A stretch of DNA of 52,077 nucleotides from Geobacter sp. UBA5735 (GTDB taxonomy: Bacteria > Desulfobacterota > Desulfuromonadia > Geobacterales > Geobacteraceae): contig DIFZ01000009.1 in assembly GCA_002419385.1 (NCBI GenBank), positions 1 to 52,077 on the forward strand, in the 5' to 3' direction. A program made the position numbers and the translations under genes. Within the stretch, counting starts at the first letter, position 1, and each line of letters starts with the position of its first letter. Shown one piece after another: positions 15,086 through 23,663 of this stretch. The notes beneath the pieces are model-generated. The model did not search any database and had not been told where the DNA came from. It worked only from the letters and a program-made list of their open reading frames with translations.

Positions 15086-16401
15086 GCGATCTCTCCCAAC
15101 AGGGAGTTGGGCAGGGCCTCCCGTATGATCATGCGCACCATGCTCCCGGTCAGCGACCGTTCGCCGGGGAAGTTGACGACGCGGTTGCCGGAGGTCCGCC
15201 CGAAGAGTTGGTCGCCCCGCTTGCTGGTTCCCTCGACCAGCACCTCCTGGACCGTCCCCACGAGACCGCGGCTCATCTCCAGGGTCATGGACCGCTGCAG
15301 CGACTGCAGGCGGTCGAGCCGCTCCTGTTTTTCCCGGCGCGTCAGAGCATCCCGGTAACGTGCCGCGTCCGTTTCGGGCCGGGCGGAGAACGCAAAGGAG
15401 AAGAGGTCCGCATAGCCGACCTCTTCCATGAGCGAGAGCGTCGCCAGGAAGTCTTCCTCGGTCTCGCCCGGAAACCCCACGATCATGTCGCCCGTGATGA
15501 GAATGTCCGGCCGGGCAGCCTTCAACGCGCGGATTCTGACCAGGTAATCCTTCCTGCTGTAGCCCCGGTTCATCAGCTCCAACACGCGGTCGCTCCCTGA
15601 CTGGGCAGGAAGATGGATGTGGCTGCACAACGTGGGCAGGTCGGCAAAGCACGAGATGAGAGCCGGTGACATGTCCTTTGGGTGAGACGTCGTAAAACGG
15701 ATTCTCTCGATACCGGGGACAGCCGAAACGTTCCGCAACAGCGTCGCAAAATCGGGTTCGTCCATGCTTTTCAGGCCGTACGAATTGACATTCTGACCCA
15801 GGAGGGTCACCTCTTTCACCCCAGACGCCGCCATTTCCGCGATCTCCTCGAGAATGTCCCGAGAACGTCGGCTCACTTCACGGCCACGGACATACGGCAC
15901 GATGCAGTAGGAACAGAAGTTGTCGCACCCCTGCATGACGGTTACGAAGCGCGTCACACCGCCTTCGCCATCCTTGCGCGGAAAGAGATCGAGACGGGCG
16001 TCGGGGTCGAGGAAGTCGTTCCGCACCGGTCGTTCGCCCCGTTCGGCGGCCCGCACCATTTCAGGAAGCAGGTGGAGGGAATGGGTGCCGAACACCAGGT
16101 CGAGATACGGGACACGGCGCAGGAGCTTTTCGCCCTGCTGCTGGGCGATGCAACCGCCCAGTCCCAGGATGACCGGCTTGTTCCGGGACTTGAACCGTTT
16201 CATCCGCCCCAGTTCGCTGAACACCTTCTGCTCCGCCTTGGCCCGTATGCTACACGTATTCAGAATGATGAGGTCCGCCGAGGAAGGGTTGTCAACCGGT
16301 TCGTAGTCCAGTTCCCTGAGGAGCGTTACCATGGTTTCGGAATCATTGACATTCATCTGGCAGCCAAAGGTTTCTATGTAAAGTTTTTTCGCTGTCTGCA
16401 C
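15082..16401 (-). CDS. miaB: tRNA-2-methylthio-N6-dimethylallyladenosine synthase
   Basis: A 439-residue methylthiotransferase that adds the 2-methylthio group to i6A37 of tRNAs reading UNN codons. The N-terminal UPF0004 domain holds three Fe-S cysteines (FGCQMN, NTCSIR, GGCIAQ). The radical SAM domain has CDNFCSYCIVPYVRGRE, and a C-terminal TRAM domain closes the protein. NTCSIRAKAEQK and the CSYCIVPY context favour MiaB over MtaB or RimO. It is first in the miaB-DUF151-M42 operon, with a promoter at 16430-16459. Confidence 0.95.
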   Translation of the reverse strand: MQTAKKLYIETFGCQMNVNDSETMVTLLRELDYEPVDNPSSADLIILNTCSIRAKAEQKVFSELGRMKRFKSRNKPVILGLGGCIAQQQGEKLLRRVPYLDLVFGTHSLHLLPEMVRAAERGERPVRNDFLDPDARLDLFPRKDGEGGVTRFVTVMQGCDNFCSYCIVPYVRGREVSRRSRDILEEIAEMAASGVKEVTLLGQNVNSYGLKSMDEPDFATLLRNVSAVPGIERIRFTTSHPKDMSPALISCFADLPTLCSHIHLPAQSGSDRVLELMNRGYSRKDYLVRIRALKAARPDILITGDMIVGFPGETEEDFLATLSLMEEVGYADLFSFAFSARPETDAARYRDALTRREKQERLDRLQSLQRSMTLEMSRGLVGTVQEVLVEGTSKRGDQLFGRTSGNRVVNFPGERSLTGSMVRMIIREALPNSLLGEIA

Positions 16402-16429
16402 TTCCCTGCCCCACGTCTTTGATCTTCAG

Positions 16430-16459
16430 ATACTACGCAATTTGCCTGATCATAGTCAA
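16430..16459 (-). promoter_or_regulatory. Probable miaB promoter
   Basis: On the minus strand TTGACT (16454-16459), an 18-base spacer and TAGTAT (16430-16435) lie about 30 bases before the miaB start. It faces away from the rpsT promoter, so the region 16402-16612 is a divergent control region. Confidence 0.55.
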
Positions 16460-16531
16460 CAGCTTTCCCCGCAGCCAGGTTTTCGCGTAGCGGCACGCCC
16501 ACGAAACATGCAGCGGAACGGCAATTTTTCC

Positions 16532-16561
16532 TTGACAGGAGACACTGACTGGTGGTAAAAA
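16532..16561 (+). promoter_or_regulatory. Probable rpsT promoter
   Basis: A consensus TTGACA (16532-16537), an 18-base spacer and TAAAAA (16556-16561) lie about 50 bases upstream of the rpsT start. A GGGAGG ribosome-binding site follows at 16601-16606. Confidence 0.5.
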
Positions 16562-16612
16562 ATTATCTTTCGAACATCAAGCTAACCGTTGTACATATGA
16601 GGGAGGTGCAGT

Positions 16613-16876
16613 TTGGCTCATCACAAGTCGGCTCTGAAGAGAATCAAGCAGAACATCAAGAGGAATGAACGGAACAAGCATGTCCGCTCCACCCTGCGGA
16701 CTTTCATAAAGCGCGTCCGCGAAGCGGTTGCGGCAAAGGATATGGCCTTGGCGAAAGAATCCCTGCAGGCAGCCATCCCGGTGATCGACTCCGCCGCTTC
16801 CAAGGGAGTCATTCACCGATCCAACGCTTCCCGCAACGTATCCAGGCTGAACAGGCTGGTCAACACCCTGGGCTAG
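16613..16876 (+). CDS. rpsT: 30S ribosomal protein S20
   Basis: An 87-residue, strongly basic protein (AHHKSALKRIKQNIKRNERN) with the helical repeat structure of S20, which binds 16S rRNA early in 30S assembly. It starts with TTG at 16613, seven bases after GGGAGGTG. A UUG start is also used by Escherichia coli rpsT, where it is part of autoregulation by free S20; whether that applies here is inference. The gene stands alone, divergent from miaB and convergent with holA, with its own terminator at 16945-16971. Confidence 0.97.
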   Translation: MAHHKSALKRIKQNIKRNERNKHVRSTLRTFIKRVREAVAAKDMALAKESLQAAIPVIDSAASKGVIHRSNASRNVSRLNRLVNTLG

Positions 16877-16944
16877 CGGGAAACAGCCCTGAAGACCCGC
16901 GTTTGCGCGGCCTTGCCAGGTGCGAAACAACTGAAGGTATCAGA

Positions 16945-16971
16945 AAGGACCCGGACACGGGTCCTTTTTTT
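16945..16971 (+). terminator. rpsT terminator
   Basis: AAGGACCC, a short loop and GGGTCCTT followed by TTTTTT form a textbook Rho-independent terminator about 70 bases after the rpsT stop. Confidence 0.92.
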
Positions 16972-16977
16972 GTTACG

Positions 16978-17020
16978 GTAGGGGCAGGCCCCGTGCCGGC
17001 CCAAATGGAGGGCGCCCCTA
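16978..17020. repeat. Interrupted inverted repeat between rpsT and holA
   Basis: GTAGGGGC near 16979 pairs with GCCCCTAC near 17013-17020, enclosing a second GGCCCC/GGCGCC-rich segment. It lies at the convergent ends of rpsT and holA and overlaps the holA stop region. It resembles the REP-like GTAGGGGCAGGCCC elements scattered through many genomes, and could terminate holA transcripts. Confidence 0.45.
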
Positions 17021-18010
17021 CTTCCCGCAGGCATCCAGGAGCAATCGCTCAAGCACGACCCTGGGCTTTATGCGGCCCGTTTTCAGCGCCAGGTCCGTCT
17101 GGAAGATCTTCTCGAACAGCCGGCGCAGTTCGGCCGGCTGATAATTGCGCGCCTGGGGAATGATGCCCTGGAGGAAGTACGGGTTGATCCCGGCCGCCTT
17201 GCCGATATCGCGGGTCGGCACTTTCCGGTCCAGGAGCTCCCGGACTTTCCACAACTGGCGGTAATGGCGGGTTATCATGGCCAGGACCAGCAACGGAGCT
17301 TCCCCTCCTGCAAGCAGGGTGTCCAGGCTCCGGAACGCACGGTCGATCTTTTTCTCTCCCAGGGCGTCTGCAAGCTCGAAGACGCTGTTCACCCGGGTGT
17401 CAGAGGCGACTTCACGGATATCCCGTACGGTGACCGTATCCCGGTCGCCCGCATAGAGAGAAGCCTTCTCCACCTCCGAAACAAGCTCCTGCAGGTTATT
17501 GCCCACCAGATAGACCAGCATTTCAGCAGCCGCTCCATCGATCTTCTTTCCGCGAGCCGCAACTTCAGCCGTAATGAAAGGGCCGAGCTGATTCTCGTAA
17601 AGGCGCCTGCACTCCACCAGCTCGCCCTTCTTCTTGAATTCGGCGAAGAATTTCTTGCGCTGGTCTATTTTCTCACCCAGGAACACGAGGCAGGTCGCGG
17701 GAGACGGATTGTCAAGGTACCCGGCAACGGCCTCCAGGGAAGCGGCAGACAGTGCGTCGGCCTTTTTCACCAGCACAACGCGCCAGTCGGCGAACATCGG
17801 GAGCGTGGCAGCCGCCTCGACGATCTCTGCGCCGCTGCGCTCGTTGCCGTAAAAGACTTCCATGTTGAAGTCCCGCATGTCGTGCGGCACGAGAAGGTCC
17901 AGCAACCGCCGGACGAGCTTCTCCATCAGGTACGGCTCATCGCCGTGCAGGTACAGGAGCGGCCTGACCTCACCCCTGTCCACAGCATGCATCAATTCCT
18001 GGTATTTCAT
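17018..18010 (-). CDS. holA: DNA polymerase III delta subunit
   Basis: A 330-residue clamp-loader delta subunit, starting MKYQELMHAV at 18010 (a much longer upstream reading overlaps lptE and is rejected). Delta opens the beta clamp ring. The sequence shows LLYLHGDEPYLMEK at the N-terminus, FNMEVFYGNE, the degenerate AAA domain without a P-loop, and a helical C-terminal collar domain ending KTGRIKPRVVLERLLLDACGK. The length is normal. It follows lptE by 16 bases and is the last gene of leuS-lptE-holA, an arrangement shared by many Gram-negatives. Confidence 0.93.
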   Translation of the reverse strand: MKYQELMHAVDRGEVRPLLYLHGDEPYLMEKLVRRLLDLLVPHDMRDFNMEVFYGNERSGAEIVEAAATLPMFADWRVVLVKKADALSAASLEAVAGYLDNPSPATCLVFLGEKIDQRKKFFAEFKKKGELVECRRLYENQLGPFITAEVAARGKKIDGAAAEMLVYLVGNNLQELVSEVEKASLYAGDRDTVTVRDIREVASDTRVNSVFELADALGEKKIDRAFRSLDTLLAGGEAPLLVLAMITRHYRQLWKVRELLDRKVPTRDIGKAAGINPYFLQGIIPQARNYQPAELRRLFEKIFQTDLALKTGRIKPRVVLERLLLDACGK

Positions 18011-18026
18011 GGTTTTCGTCAGCCCT

Positions 18027-18545
18027 CTAGAAGTCCTCAGACATCTTGAGATACAACTGCTGCGCCAGCCGCTGGCTGATCTCCCGGACGGCAGCTTCCT
18101 CATTGTTCTGCAGAAGGGCGATATCCGAACTGGACGGATAGTCCTGGCTCCAGGACAGCTCTCCTTTCCAGAGGACGTTACGTGTGCTGTTCTTGCGCAG
18201 GGTGGCTGCGATGACCATGGTTGCCCGGTACTCAGTGACCTCGTCCGCGCCTGAATAGGAAACTTCTTTCCTGGTGTAGGAAAGGACCTCACCGGAAAGG
18301 GTATAGTCAGTCCCGTCTCCTCTCCCCAATTGCAGGTGCTTCCTCTTGGCGAACTCGTCAATCAACTGGTTGAGAAGAACATTCTCCAGATTGGACTTGA
18401 AGGTCTTGTTGACGAAGATGGGTATACTGATGGTTTCCCCCTCCCCGAAGCGGGACGCCATGTCCCTTCCCAAAGGCCGGTATCCGCAGGCCGCAACCAC
18501 CAGGCACAGCAGGACAAGAAAACATGCCACGGTTTTTCTCTGCAC
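18027..18545 (-). CDS. lptE: LPS-assembly lipoprotein LptE
   Basis: A 172-residue outer-membrane lipoprotein. The GTG at 18545 is chosen because AGAGGAG lies six bases upstream and it gives a normal signal peptide, KTVACFLVLLCLVVAAC, with the lipobox Cys at the end; the longer ATG start at 18581 would add an odd 13-residue leader. GYRPLGR after the Cys, then IPIFVNKTFKSNLE and a C-terminal helix, fit LptE, which plugs the LptD barrel that exports LPS. It lies directly between leuS and holA in the same order as in many proteobacteria, which supports the call. Confidence 0.88.
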   Translation of the reverse strand: MQRKTVACFLVLLCLVVAACGYRPLGRDMASRFGEGETISIPIFVNKTFKSNLENVLLNQLIDEFAKRKHLQLGRGDGTDYTLSGEVLSYTRKEVSYSGADEVTEYRATMVIAATLRKNSTRNVLWKGELSWSQDYPSSSDIALLQNNEEAAVREISQRLAQQLYLKMSEDF

Positions 18546-18584
18546 GGAAAACTCCTCTCCCGGACGGGCCGGGGCCCGCATCAC

Positions 18585-21059
18585 TCAGCCAACCACTATA
18601 TTGAGCAGCTTGCCCGGTACGTAGATGATCTTTCTGACCGTTTTGCCTTCCGTATGGGCCAGCACCTTGACGTCCGCAAGGGCCGCGGCCCTCATCTCAT
18701 CCTCGCCGGCCCCGGCCGCTACGCTGATCTTGCCGCGCAACTTGCCGTTGACCTGGACAACGATGGTCACCTCGTCTTCCACCAGAGCCGCCTCGTCCCA
18801 GGCGGGCCAGGACGCCGTGCCGATACCGCCGGCATGCCCCAGCCCTTCCCACAATTCTTCAGCAACGTGGGGGACAAAAGGTGCGAGCAGCAGAACGACG
18901 CTTTCCACCGCTTCCTTGAGGACGGGAGCACAGCAGGGATCTTTCTTTCCGTCGAAAGAGGCGAGTGCATTCACCAGTTCCATGACCGCGGCAATGGCCG
19001 TATTGAAGTGGAAACGCTCCTCGATGTCGTCAGTGACCTTCCTGATGGTCTTGTGCGTCGCACGGCGCAGCGCGGCCGCCTCGGCATCAAGGGCAGAGAC
19101 CTCGACACTTCCTGCATTGCGCACCAGGGGAGCCAGATCAAAGACCAGTTTCCAGACGCGGTTGAGGAAGCGGTAGCTTCCCTCGACGCCCTGGTCGCTC
19201 CAGTCAAGATCCCGCTCCGGCGGCGAGGCAAACAGCGAAAAGAGGCGTGCGGTATCAGCCCCATAGGCGCTGATCAGTGCGTTGGGGTCGACAACGTTCC
19301 CTTTCGACTTGCTCATCTTTGCCCCGTCCTTGATGACCATCCCCTGGGTAAGGAGATTGGCGAACGGCTCATCGATGTCGATATGGCCCAGGTCGCGGAG
19401 CGCCTTGGTGAAGAAGCGGGCATAGAGGAGGTGGAGGACCGCATGTTCGATACCGCCGATGTATTGATCCACCGACATCCAGTATTCCGTCTCCCTGCGG
19501 TCCAGCGCCCCCCCGTCAAAGCGGGGGCAGCAGTAGCGCAGGAAGTACCAGGAGGACTCCACGAAGGTGTCCATGGTGTCGGTTTCGCGGCGGGCAGCCC
19601 CCCCGCATTCCGGGCAGGGGACATTGACAAAGGAAGAGATCCTGGCCAGGGGGTTCCCCCCTTCACCGGTAAAGGTCGCATCCATGGGCAGCAGTACCGG
19701 GAGGTCTTGCTCGGGCACAGGCACGACACCGCAACGGTCACAGTAGATGATGGGAATCGGATTCCCCCAGTACCGCTGGCGGGATATGCCCCAGTCACGC
19801 AACCGGTAGTTCACCGTTTTTCTGCCGATACCTTCCTTCTCCAGATAATCGGCTATCCGCTCCTTCGCTTCGCCGCTCTGCATCCCGTCGAAAGCGTCGG
19901 AATTGACCATGACCCCTTCCCCGGTGAAGGCGGCTTCCATGGTCGACGGATCAAGACGTTCCCCTTCCGGCTGGATGACCACCACCAGGGGGAGACCGTA
20001 GTTGCCGGCAAACTCGAAATCCCGCTGGTCATGGGTCGGTACCGCCATGACGGCGCCGGTGCCGTATTCCGGCAGCACGAAATTGGCCAGGTAAATCGGC
20101 ATCTTGCGTCCGGTGACAGGGTTGCGGCAGTACGAACCGGTGAACACCCCTTCCTTTTCCATCTCATCCGCAGTGCGCTTCGCTTTGTCGGTTCGCTTGA
20201 CCCTGTCAACAAAGGCAGCCACCTCTTCTCTTCTTTCAGGGACGGTCAGCTCAAGCGCCAGGGGGTGTTCGGGCGCCAGGGACATGAAAGTGGCCCCGTA
20301 CAGGGTGTCCTGGCGGGTCGTGTACACCCGGACAGCCCCTTCTCCGGCCTCGAGGGGAAAGTCGATCTCGCAGCCCAGGCTCTTGCCGATCCAGTTGCGC
20401 TGCATGGTGAGGACCCGTTCGGGCCAGCCGGGCAGCCGGTAGGTATGCTCCAGGAGTTCTTCGGCGTAATCGGTAATGCGGAAGAACCACTGGTCCAGCT
20501 CCTGCTGCTTCACAAGGCTGTCGCACCGCCAGCAGCAGCCGTCCTCCACCTGCTCATTGGCCAGCACGGTTTCACATTTCGGGCACCAGTTGACAGAGGA
20601 GTTTTTCTTGTATGCCAGTCCCTTGCGGTACATCTCCAGAAAAATGCGCTGTTCCCATTGGTAGTATCCAACGTGGCAGGTAGCCAGCTCGCGGTCCCAG
20701 TCATAGGAGAAGCCGAGACGCTTCAGCTGGTTCCTCATGTAGTCGATATTCTCGTAGGTCCAGGTGGCCGGATGGCTCCTGTGCTGGATGGCCGCGTTCT
20801 CAGCCGGCATGCCGAACGCATCCCAGCCCATGGGGTGCAGCACGTTGCGCCCACGCATCCTCATGAAGCGGGCCATGACGTCGCCGATCGAATAATTGCG
20901 GACATGTCCCATATGGATCCTTCCGGAAGGATAGGGAAACATCTCGAGCAGGTAGTATTTTTCACCGCCGGCATCGGCGGTTGCGCGGAACACCGATCCC
21001 TCCTCCCAGAAGCGTTGCCATTTTTCCTCTACATCCTTCGGTATGTATCTCTCCTCCAC
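18585..21059 (-). CDS. leuS: Leucyl-tRNA synthetase
   Basis: An 824-residue class I aminoacyl-tRNA synthetase. The start is taken at GTG 21059 (EERYIPKDVEEKWQ), preceded by GGAGGTAGGAAC. The HIGH motif is HMGH (about 49-52) and the KMSKS motif is KMSKSKGN (about 580). A CP1 editing domain contains TRQDTLYGATF and GTGAVMAVPTHDQRD. A zinc-ribbon-like CPKC...CCWRC is present in the leader region. The large plus-strand reading opposite it is a shadow. It is the first gene of leuS-lptE-holA. Confidence 0.97.
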   Translation of the reverse strand: MEERYIPKDVEEKWQRFWEEGSVFRATADAGGEKYYLLEMFPYPSGRIHMGHVRNYSIGDVMARFMRMRGRNVLHPMGWDAFGMPAENAAIQHRSHPATWTYENIDYMRNQLKRLGFSYDWDRELATCHVGYYQWEQRIFLEMYRKGLAYKKNSSVNWCPKCETVLANEQVEDGCCWRCDSLVKQQELDQWFFRITDYAEELLEHTYRLPGWPERVLTMQRNWIGKSLGCEIDFPLEAGEGAVRVYTTRQDTLYGATFMSLAPEHPLALELTVPERREEVAAFVDRVKRTDKAKRTADEMEKEGVFTGSYCRNPVTGRKMPIYLANFVLPEYGTGAVMAVPTHDQRDFEFAGNYGLPLVVVIQPEGERLDPSTMEAAFTGEGVMVNSDAFDGMQSGEAKERIADYLEKEGIGRKTVNYRLRDWGISRQRYWGNPIPIIYCDRCGVVPVPEQDLPVLLPMDATFTGEGGNPLARISSFVNVPCPECGGAARRETDTMDTFVESSWYFLRYCCPRFDGGALDRRETEYWMSVDQYIGGIEHAVLHLLYARFFTKALRDLGHIDIDEPFANLLTQGMVIKDGAKMSKSKGNVVDPNALISAYGADTARLFSLFASPPERDLDWSDQGVEGSYRFLNRVWKLVFDLAPLVRNAGSVEVSALDAEAAALRRATHKTIRKVTDDIEERFHFNTAIAAVMELVNALASFDGKKDPCCAPVLKEAVESVVLLLAPFVPHVAEELWEGLGHAGGIGTASWPAWDEAALVEDEVTIVVQVNGKLRGKISVAAGAGEDEMRAAALADVKVLAHTEGKTVRKIIYVPGKLLNIVVG

Positions 21060-21080
21060 GTTCCTACCTCCGTATGGCAA

Positions 21081-21110
21081 GGGCGAAACCTCAGCTGAGG
21101 CGCTTCGCCC
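21081..21110 (-). promoter_or_regulatory. Hairpin in the leuS leader
   Basis: GGGCGAA, CCTCAGCTGAGG and TTCGCCC nest into a two-part stem immediately before the leuS ribosome-binding site. On the minus strand it would form in the 5' untranslated RNA. No T-run follows and no T-box sequence is present, so its effect is unknown; control of translation or processing is possible. Confidence 0.45.
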
Positions 21111-21115
21111 AAAGT

Positions 21116-21130
21116 TGACAAAATTTGTCA
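21116..21130. promoter_or_regulatory. Operator-like palindrome upstream of leuS
   Basis: TGACAAA-A-TTTGTCA is a perfect 7-bp inverted repeat around one base, about 57 bases before the leuS start. The size and symmetry suit a dimeric repressor. The regulator is unknown. The surrounding stretch 21131-21346 shows further partial hairpins (around 21270-21300) but no gene I can support. Confidence 0.4.
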
Positions 21131-21346
21131 GTATTGTTTCAGACCTGTACCATTATTCAGCCCCCTGCGGGCCGCGCTGACTGGCGTAGACCCAGCTCTT
21201 GCAGCCACGTTGCTCCGGTGCGCCGACAGCGCCGCAGCGTACAAACAGGAAGCCCTTTCTCCCTTATGAAGAAGGAAATGTCTCTGATGATGTTTCCTCG
21301 AGAGAAGTGAGAGGCACTGCACCGGACGATGCGTGAATGACCTCTC

Positions 21347-21724
21347 TCAGGAAGACTTCAGAAGCTTCCTGGCCAACTCCAGGATACGGTTGGCCTGAAT
21401 CGGCTTGGTAATATAGTCATCGGCGCCGAGAGCCAATGCCCGTTCCCGGTCTTCCTTTGCGCCCTCCGTGGTAATCACGACGATGGGGGTGGCACGGTAA
21501 TTGGCATCGCTCCTGACCAGGCTTACCAGCTTCAATCCGTCCATGATGGGCATGTTGATGTCGGTAAAAATGAGGTCGAACTTCTCTGATGAAAGTTTCT
21601 TCAATCCGTCGACGCCGTCACTTGCCTCAACGGTTCGGACTCCCGGCAGCCTCTTGAGCGCAAAGGCTATGAGCTGCCTCATTGTCGGGGAGTCTTCTAC
21701 GATCAGTATATTCTGAACCGGCAT
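21347..21724 (-). CDS. CheY-like response regulator (operon end)
   Basis: A 125-residue single-domain receiver. The start at 21724 follows GGAGATACTG. The acidic pocket (VEDSPTM), phospho-acceptor Asp55 (FTDINMP), Thr (ITTEGA) and Lys107 (YITKPI) are all intact. It is paralogous to the regulator at 31828-32193, sharing VEDSPTMR, TDINMP, ANYRATP-type and GAxxDRERALALGAD stretches. It is the last gene of the signalling operon, 25 bases after the GAF protein. As one of two stand-alone receivers it is a likely phosphoryl target of the operon's CheA, either as output or as a phosphate sink. Confidence 0.92.
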   Translation of the reverse strand: MPVQNILIVEDSPTMRQLIAFALKRLPGVRTVEASDGVDGLKKLSSEKFDLIFTDINMPIMDGLKLVSLVRSDANYRATPIVVITTEGAKEDRERALALGADDYITKPIQANRILELARKLLKSS

Positions 21725-21749
21725 GGCAGTATCTCCTTCATTACAATGC

Positions 21750-22574
21750 CTACTTGGTAAGCAGTTCAATAAAACCCTGGATGGTGGAAAGCTTGCGCTC
21801 GGACTCCGAATACATCCGGGAACTGAATATGGCGGTTGCCGCGTGTCCCGCCAGCAGGGTGAACAGTTCATAGTCGACCGGAGCGAATTCCTTTTTCTGT
21901 ATGAGCAGCTTGTAGATGGCGATCACACCGATGGTGTGCTCCTTGATCTTCAAAGGAATGCAGGCCATGGGATCCAGGAAGTTTCGCTGGTATGCCGAGA
22001 CATCTGCTGCGAAGTGGCTATCCCCCGTCTCCGCTACCTGGCCGACCACGCCCTTGCCCAGCTTGACCGGCGGAATGTCCTCGCGGGCAACCCCCTCGGT
22101 GGCAACCGCAGTGAGGTCCTGCGTCTTGTCGTCAAGCAGCAGGATCGCAAATTCCTCAGCACCGATGAGGTTGATGATGATCTCGATGATGATCTGCAGC
22201 ACCTCACGAAAGTCGAGGGTCGAATGGAGCTGGAAACTGGCTATGTAGAGATTGGCGAGATTGTTGTTCTCCGCTTCGATCTCCACGTAGCGGGTGGCGA
22301 AATCCTGGTTCTCCCGTTCCACGCTGGCCATATGTTCCAGAATGCGTTGTTTTTCGTTTTCCAGCTCGGCTATCCGCTCCGAAAGCTTCCTGCTCTGCTC
22401 GGGCTGCGCCTCGCTCGCGTCGTGTGTTCGCAGCCGCTGTTCCAGCTGGACCAGACGGTACCGGAGCAGTTCATTCTCCTTCAAGAGTTCCTGGGTGAAC
22501 TCGGCCCCTTTCTTGAAAAGCTGCAGGAACTCCTCAGCCCTCCCAGAAACGCCTTTTTCCTCATCAGTCGCCAT
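21750..22574 (-). CDS. Coiled-coil GAF-domain protein
   Basis: A 274-residue soluble protein. Residues about 15-110 are a long charged coiled coil (EFTQELLKENELLRYRLVQL, then KLSERIAELENEKQRILEHM). Residues about 110-255 form a GAF domain (LHSTLDFREVLQIIIEIIINL ... VGQVAETG ... CIPLKIKEHTIGVIAIYK). There is no kinase, diguanylate cyclase or receiver domain, so it is a sensor or scaffold rather than an enzyme. It could dimerise through the coiled coil and sense a small ligand for the Che-like complex, standing in for a receptor; that is inference. It follows cheB by 12 bases, with a good AGAGGAG site. Confidence 0.85.
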   Translation of the reverse strand: MATDEEKGVSGRAEEFLQLFKKGAEFTQELLKENELLRYRLVQLEQRLRTHDASEAQPEQSRKLSERIAELENEKQRILEHMASVERENQDFATRYVEIEAENNNLANLYIASFQLHSTLDFREVLQIIIEIIINLIGAEEFAILLLDDKTQDLTAVATEGVAREDIPPVKLGKGVVGQVAETGDSHFAADVSAYQRNFLDPMACIPLKIKEHTIGVIAIYKLLIQKKEFAPVDYELFTLLAGHAATAIFSSRMYSESERKLSTIQGFIELLTK

Positions 22575-22586
22575 TGCGCGCTCCTC

Positions 22587-23663
22587 TCAGGATCTATCCC
22601 CGCCCGTCCCGCAGCGGATCATGATTTCTTCGGAAATCTTCTCCAGTGGCACGACTGCATCCACCATGCCGGTGGCAATGGCCGCTCTCGGCATACCGAA
22701 AATAACCGCCGTCTCCTCCGATTCGGAAACGACCTGCCCACCGGCCTCCTTGATCGCCAGCACCCCCCGGCTGCCGTCGCTGCCCATCCCGGTCAGGACG
22801 ACCCCGAGCATGCGCGGGCCGAACAGTTCCGCGCATGACTGGAACATCCTGTCTACGGAAGGTATGCAGTGATCGGTCACCTGCGGTTCCATGAGGCGGA
22901 CCCGGACCTCGCCCTCAGACTGCTGAAAAACCATGTTCCTGCCACCAGGCGCGATGAGCGCCGTGCCGGGGCGAACCGGATCGCCGTCGCGTGCTTCGAG
23001 CACGGTTATGGCCGAAATCCTGTTCAGCCTTTCGGCAAAGGCCCGTGTAAAACCCGCCGGCATGTGCTGGGAAACCACGATGGAAAAGGGGATGTCTCCC
23101 GGAAGTTCCTCGAAGATGACCTGCAATGCCGGGGGGCCGCCCGTCGAGGCACCTATTGCCAGCACGGACAGGGCGCCCTGCCTGTCCCTCTGCCGTGCGC
23201 CGGCGGTCCAGATCCTTTTTGCCACAGCCTCGGGAAGAGACTCGCCCCGCTTCCTGATGCAGGACATGTTGAGGTTGAACACCCCGCGAACCTTTTCCGT
23301 CAGATCGTCACGGATCGTGTTCAGCTCGTCTGAAGCATCAGCCGTCGGCTTGAGTATGAAGTCGACAGCTCCCAGTTCCAGCGCCCTGAAGACCCGCTCG
23401 TCACCGCCGAGGGAACTGACCACGATGACCGGGACCGGGCGGTTTTTCATGATGATCCGCAGGAGCGTGAAGCCGTCCATCCGCGGCATTTCCAGGTCGA
23501 GCGTCACCAGGTCGGGCTTCAGCTCCAGGAAACGCCTGATGCCCTCTTCGCCGTCGACGGCATACCCGGCCACCTCAACCCCGGGAATCGCTTCAAGAAT
23601 CCGGGAAATGGTCCTCCTGTTGAAGGCCGAATCATCGATTACCAGTACCCGGATCGTCTTCAC
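22587..23663 (-). CDS. cheB: CheB protein-glutamate methylesterase
   Basis: A 358-residue CheB with an N-terminal receiver (phospho-acceptor Asp56 in LVTLDLEMPRMDG) and a C-terminal methylesterase domain with the catalytic triad Ser173 (GASTGGPPAL), His200 (SQHMPAGF) and Asp296 (GMGSDGSRG). It removes methyl groups from, or deamidates, chemoreceptor glutamates. No receptor is encoded here, so its target must be encoded elsewhere or be unusual. The start overlaps the cheR stop by four bases. Confidence 0.95.
   Translation of the reverse strand: MKTIRVLVIDDSAFNRRTISRILEAIPGVEVAGYAVDGEEGIRRFLELKPDLVTLDLEMPRMDGFTLLRIIMKNRPVPVIVVSSLGGDERVFRALELGAVDFILKPTADASDELNTIRDDLTEKVRGVFNLNMSCIRKRGESLPEAVAKRIWTAGARQRDRQGALSVLAIGASTGGPPALQVIFEELPGDIPFSIVVSQHMPAGFTRAFAERLNRISAITVLEARDGDPVRPGTALIAPGGRNMVFQQSEGEVRVRLMEPQVTDHCIPSVDRMFQSCAELFGPRMLGVVLTGMGSDGSRGVLAIKEAGGQVVSESEETAVIFGMPRAAIATGMVDAVVPLEKISEEIMIRCGTGGDRS

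Noticed and set aside
14543..15652. A long 369-codon reading including the bifunctional nuclease
   Set aside because: The first 190 codons are miaB read in another frame. The conserved DUF151 sequence begins at 15085, where the ATG overlaps the miaB stop.
18330..21098. A 922-codon open reading frame on the plus strand opposite leuS and lptE
   Set aside because: It is the antisense shadow of two clearly recognised genes (leuS with HMGH and KMSKS, lptE with a lipobox) in GC-rich DNA. It has no recognisable domain and no ribosome-binding site.
21060..21346. T-box leader or cyclic-di-GMP riboswitch upstream of leuS
   Set aside because: No T-box sequence or antiterminator pair is present, and the conserved cores of known c-di-GMP riboswitches were not found. 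Only a palindrome and plain hairpins are visible.
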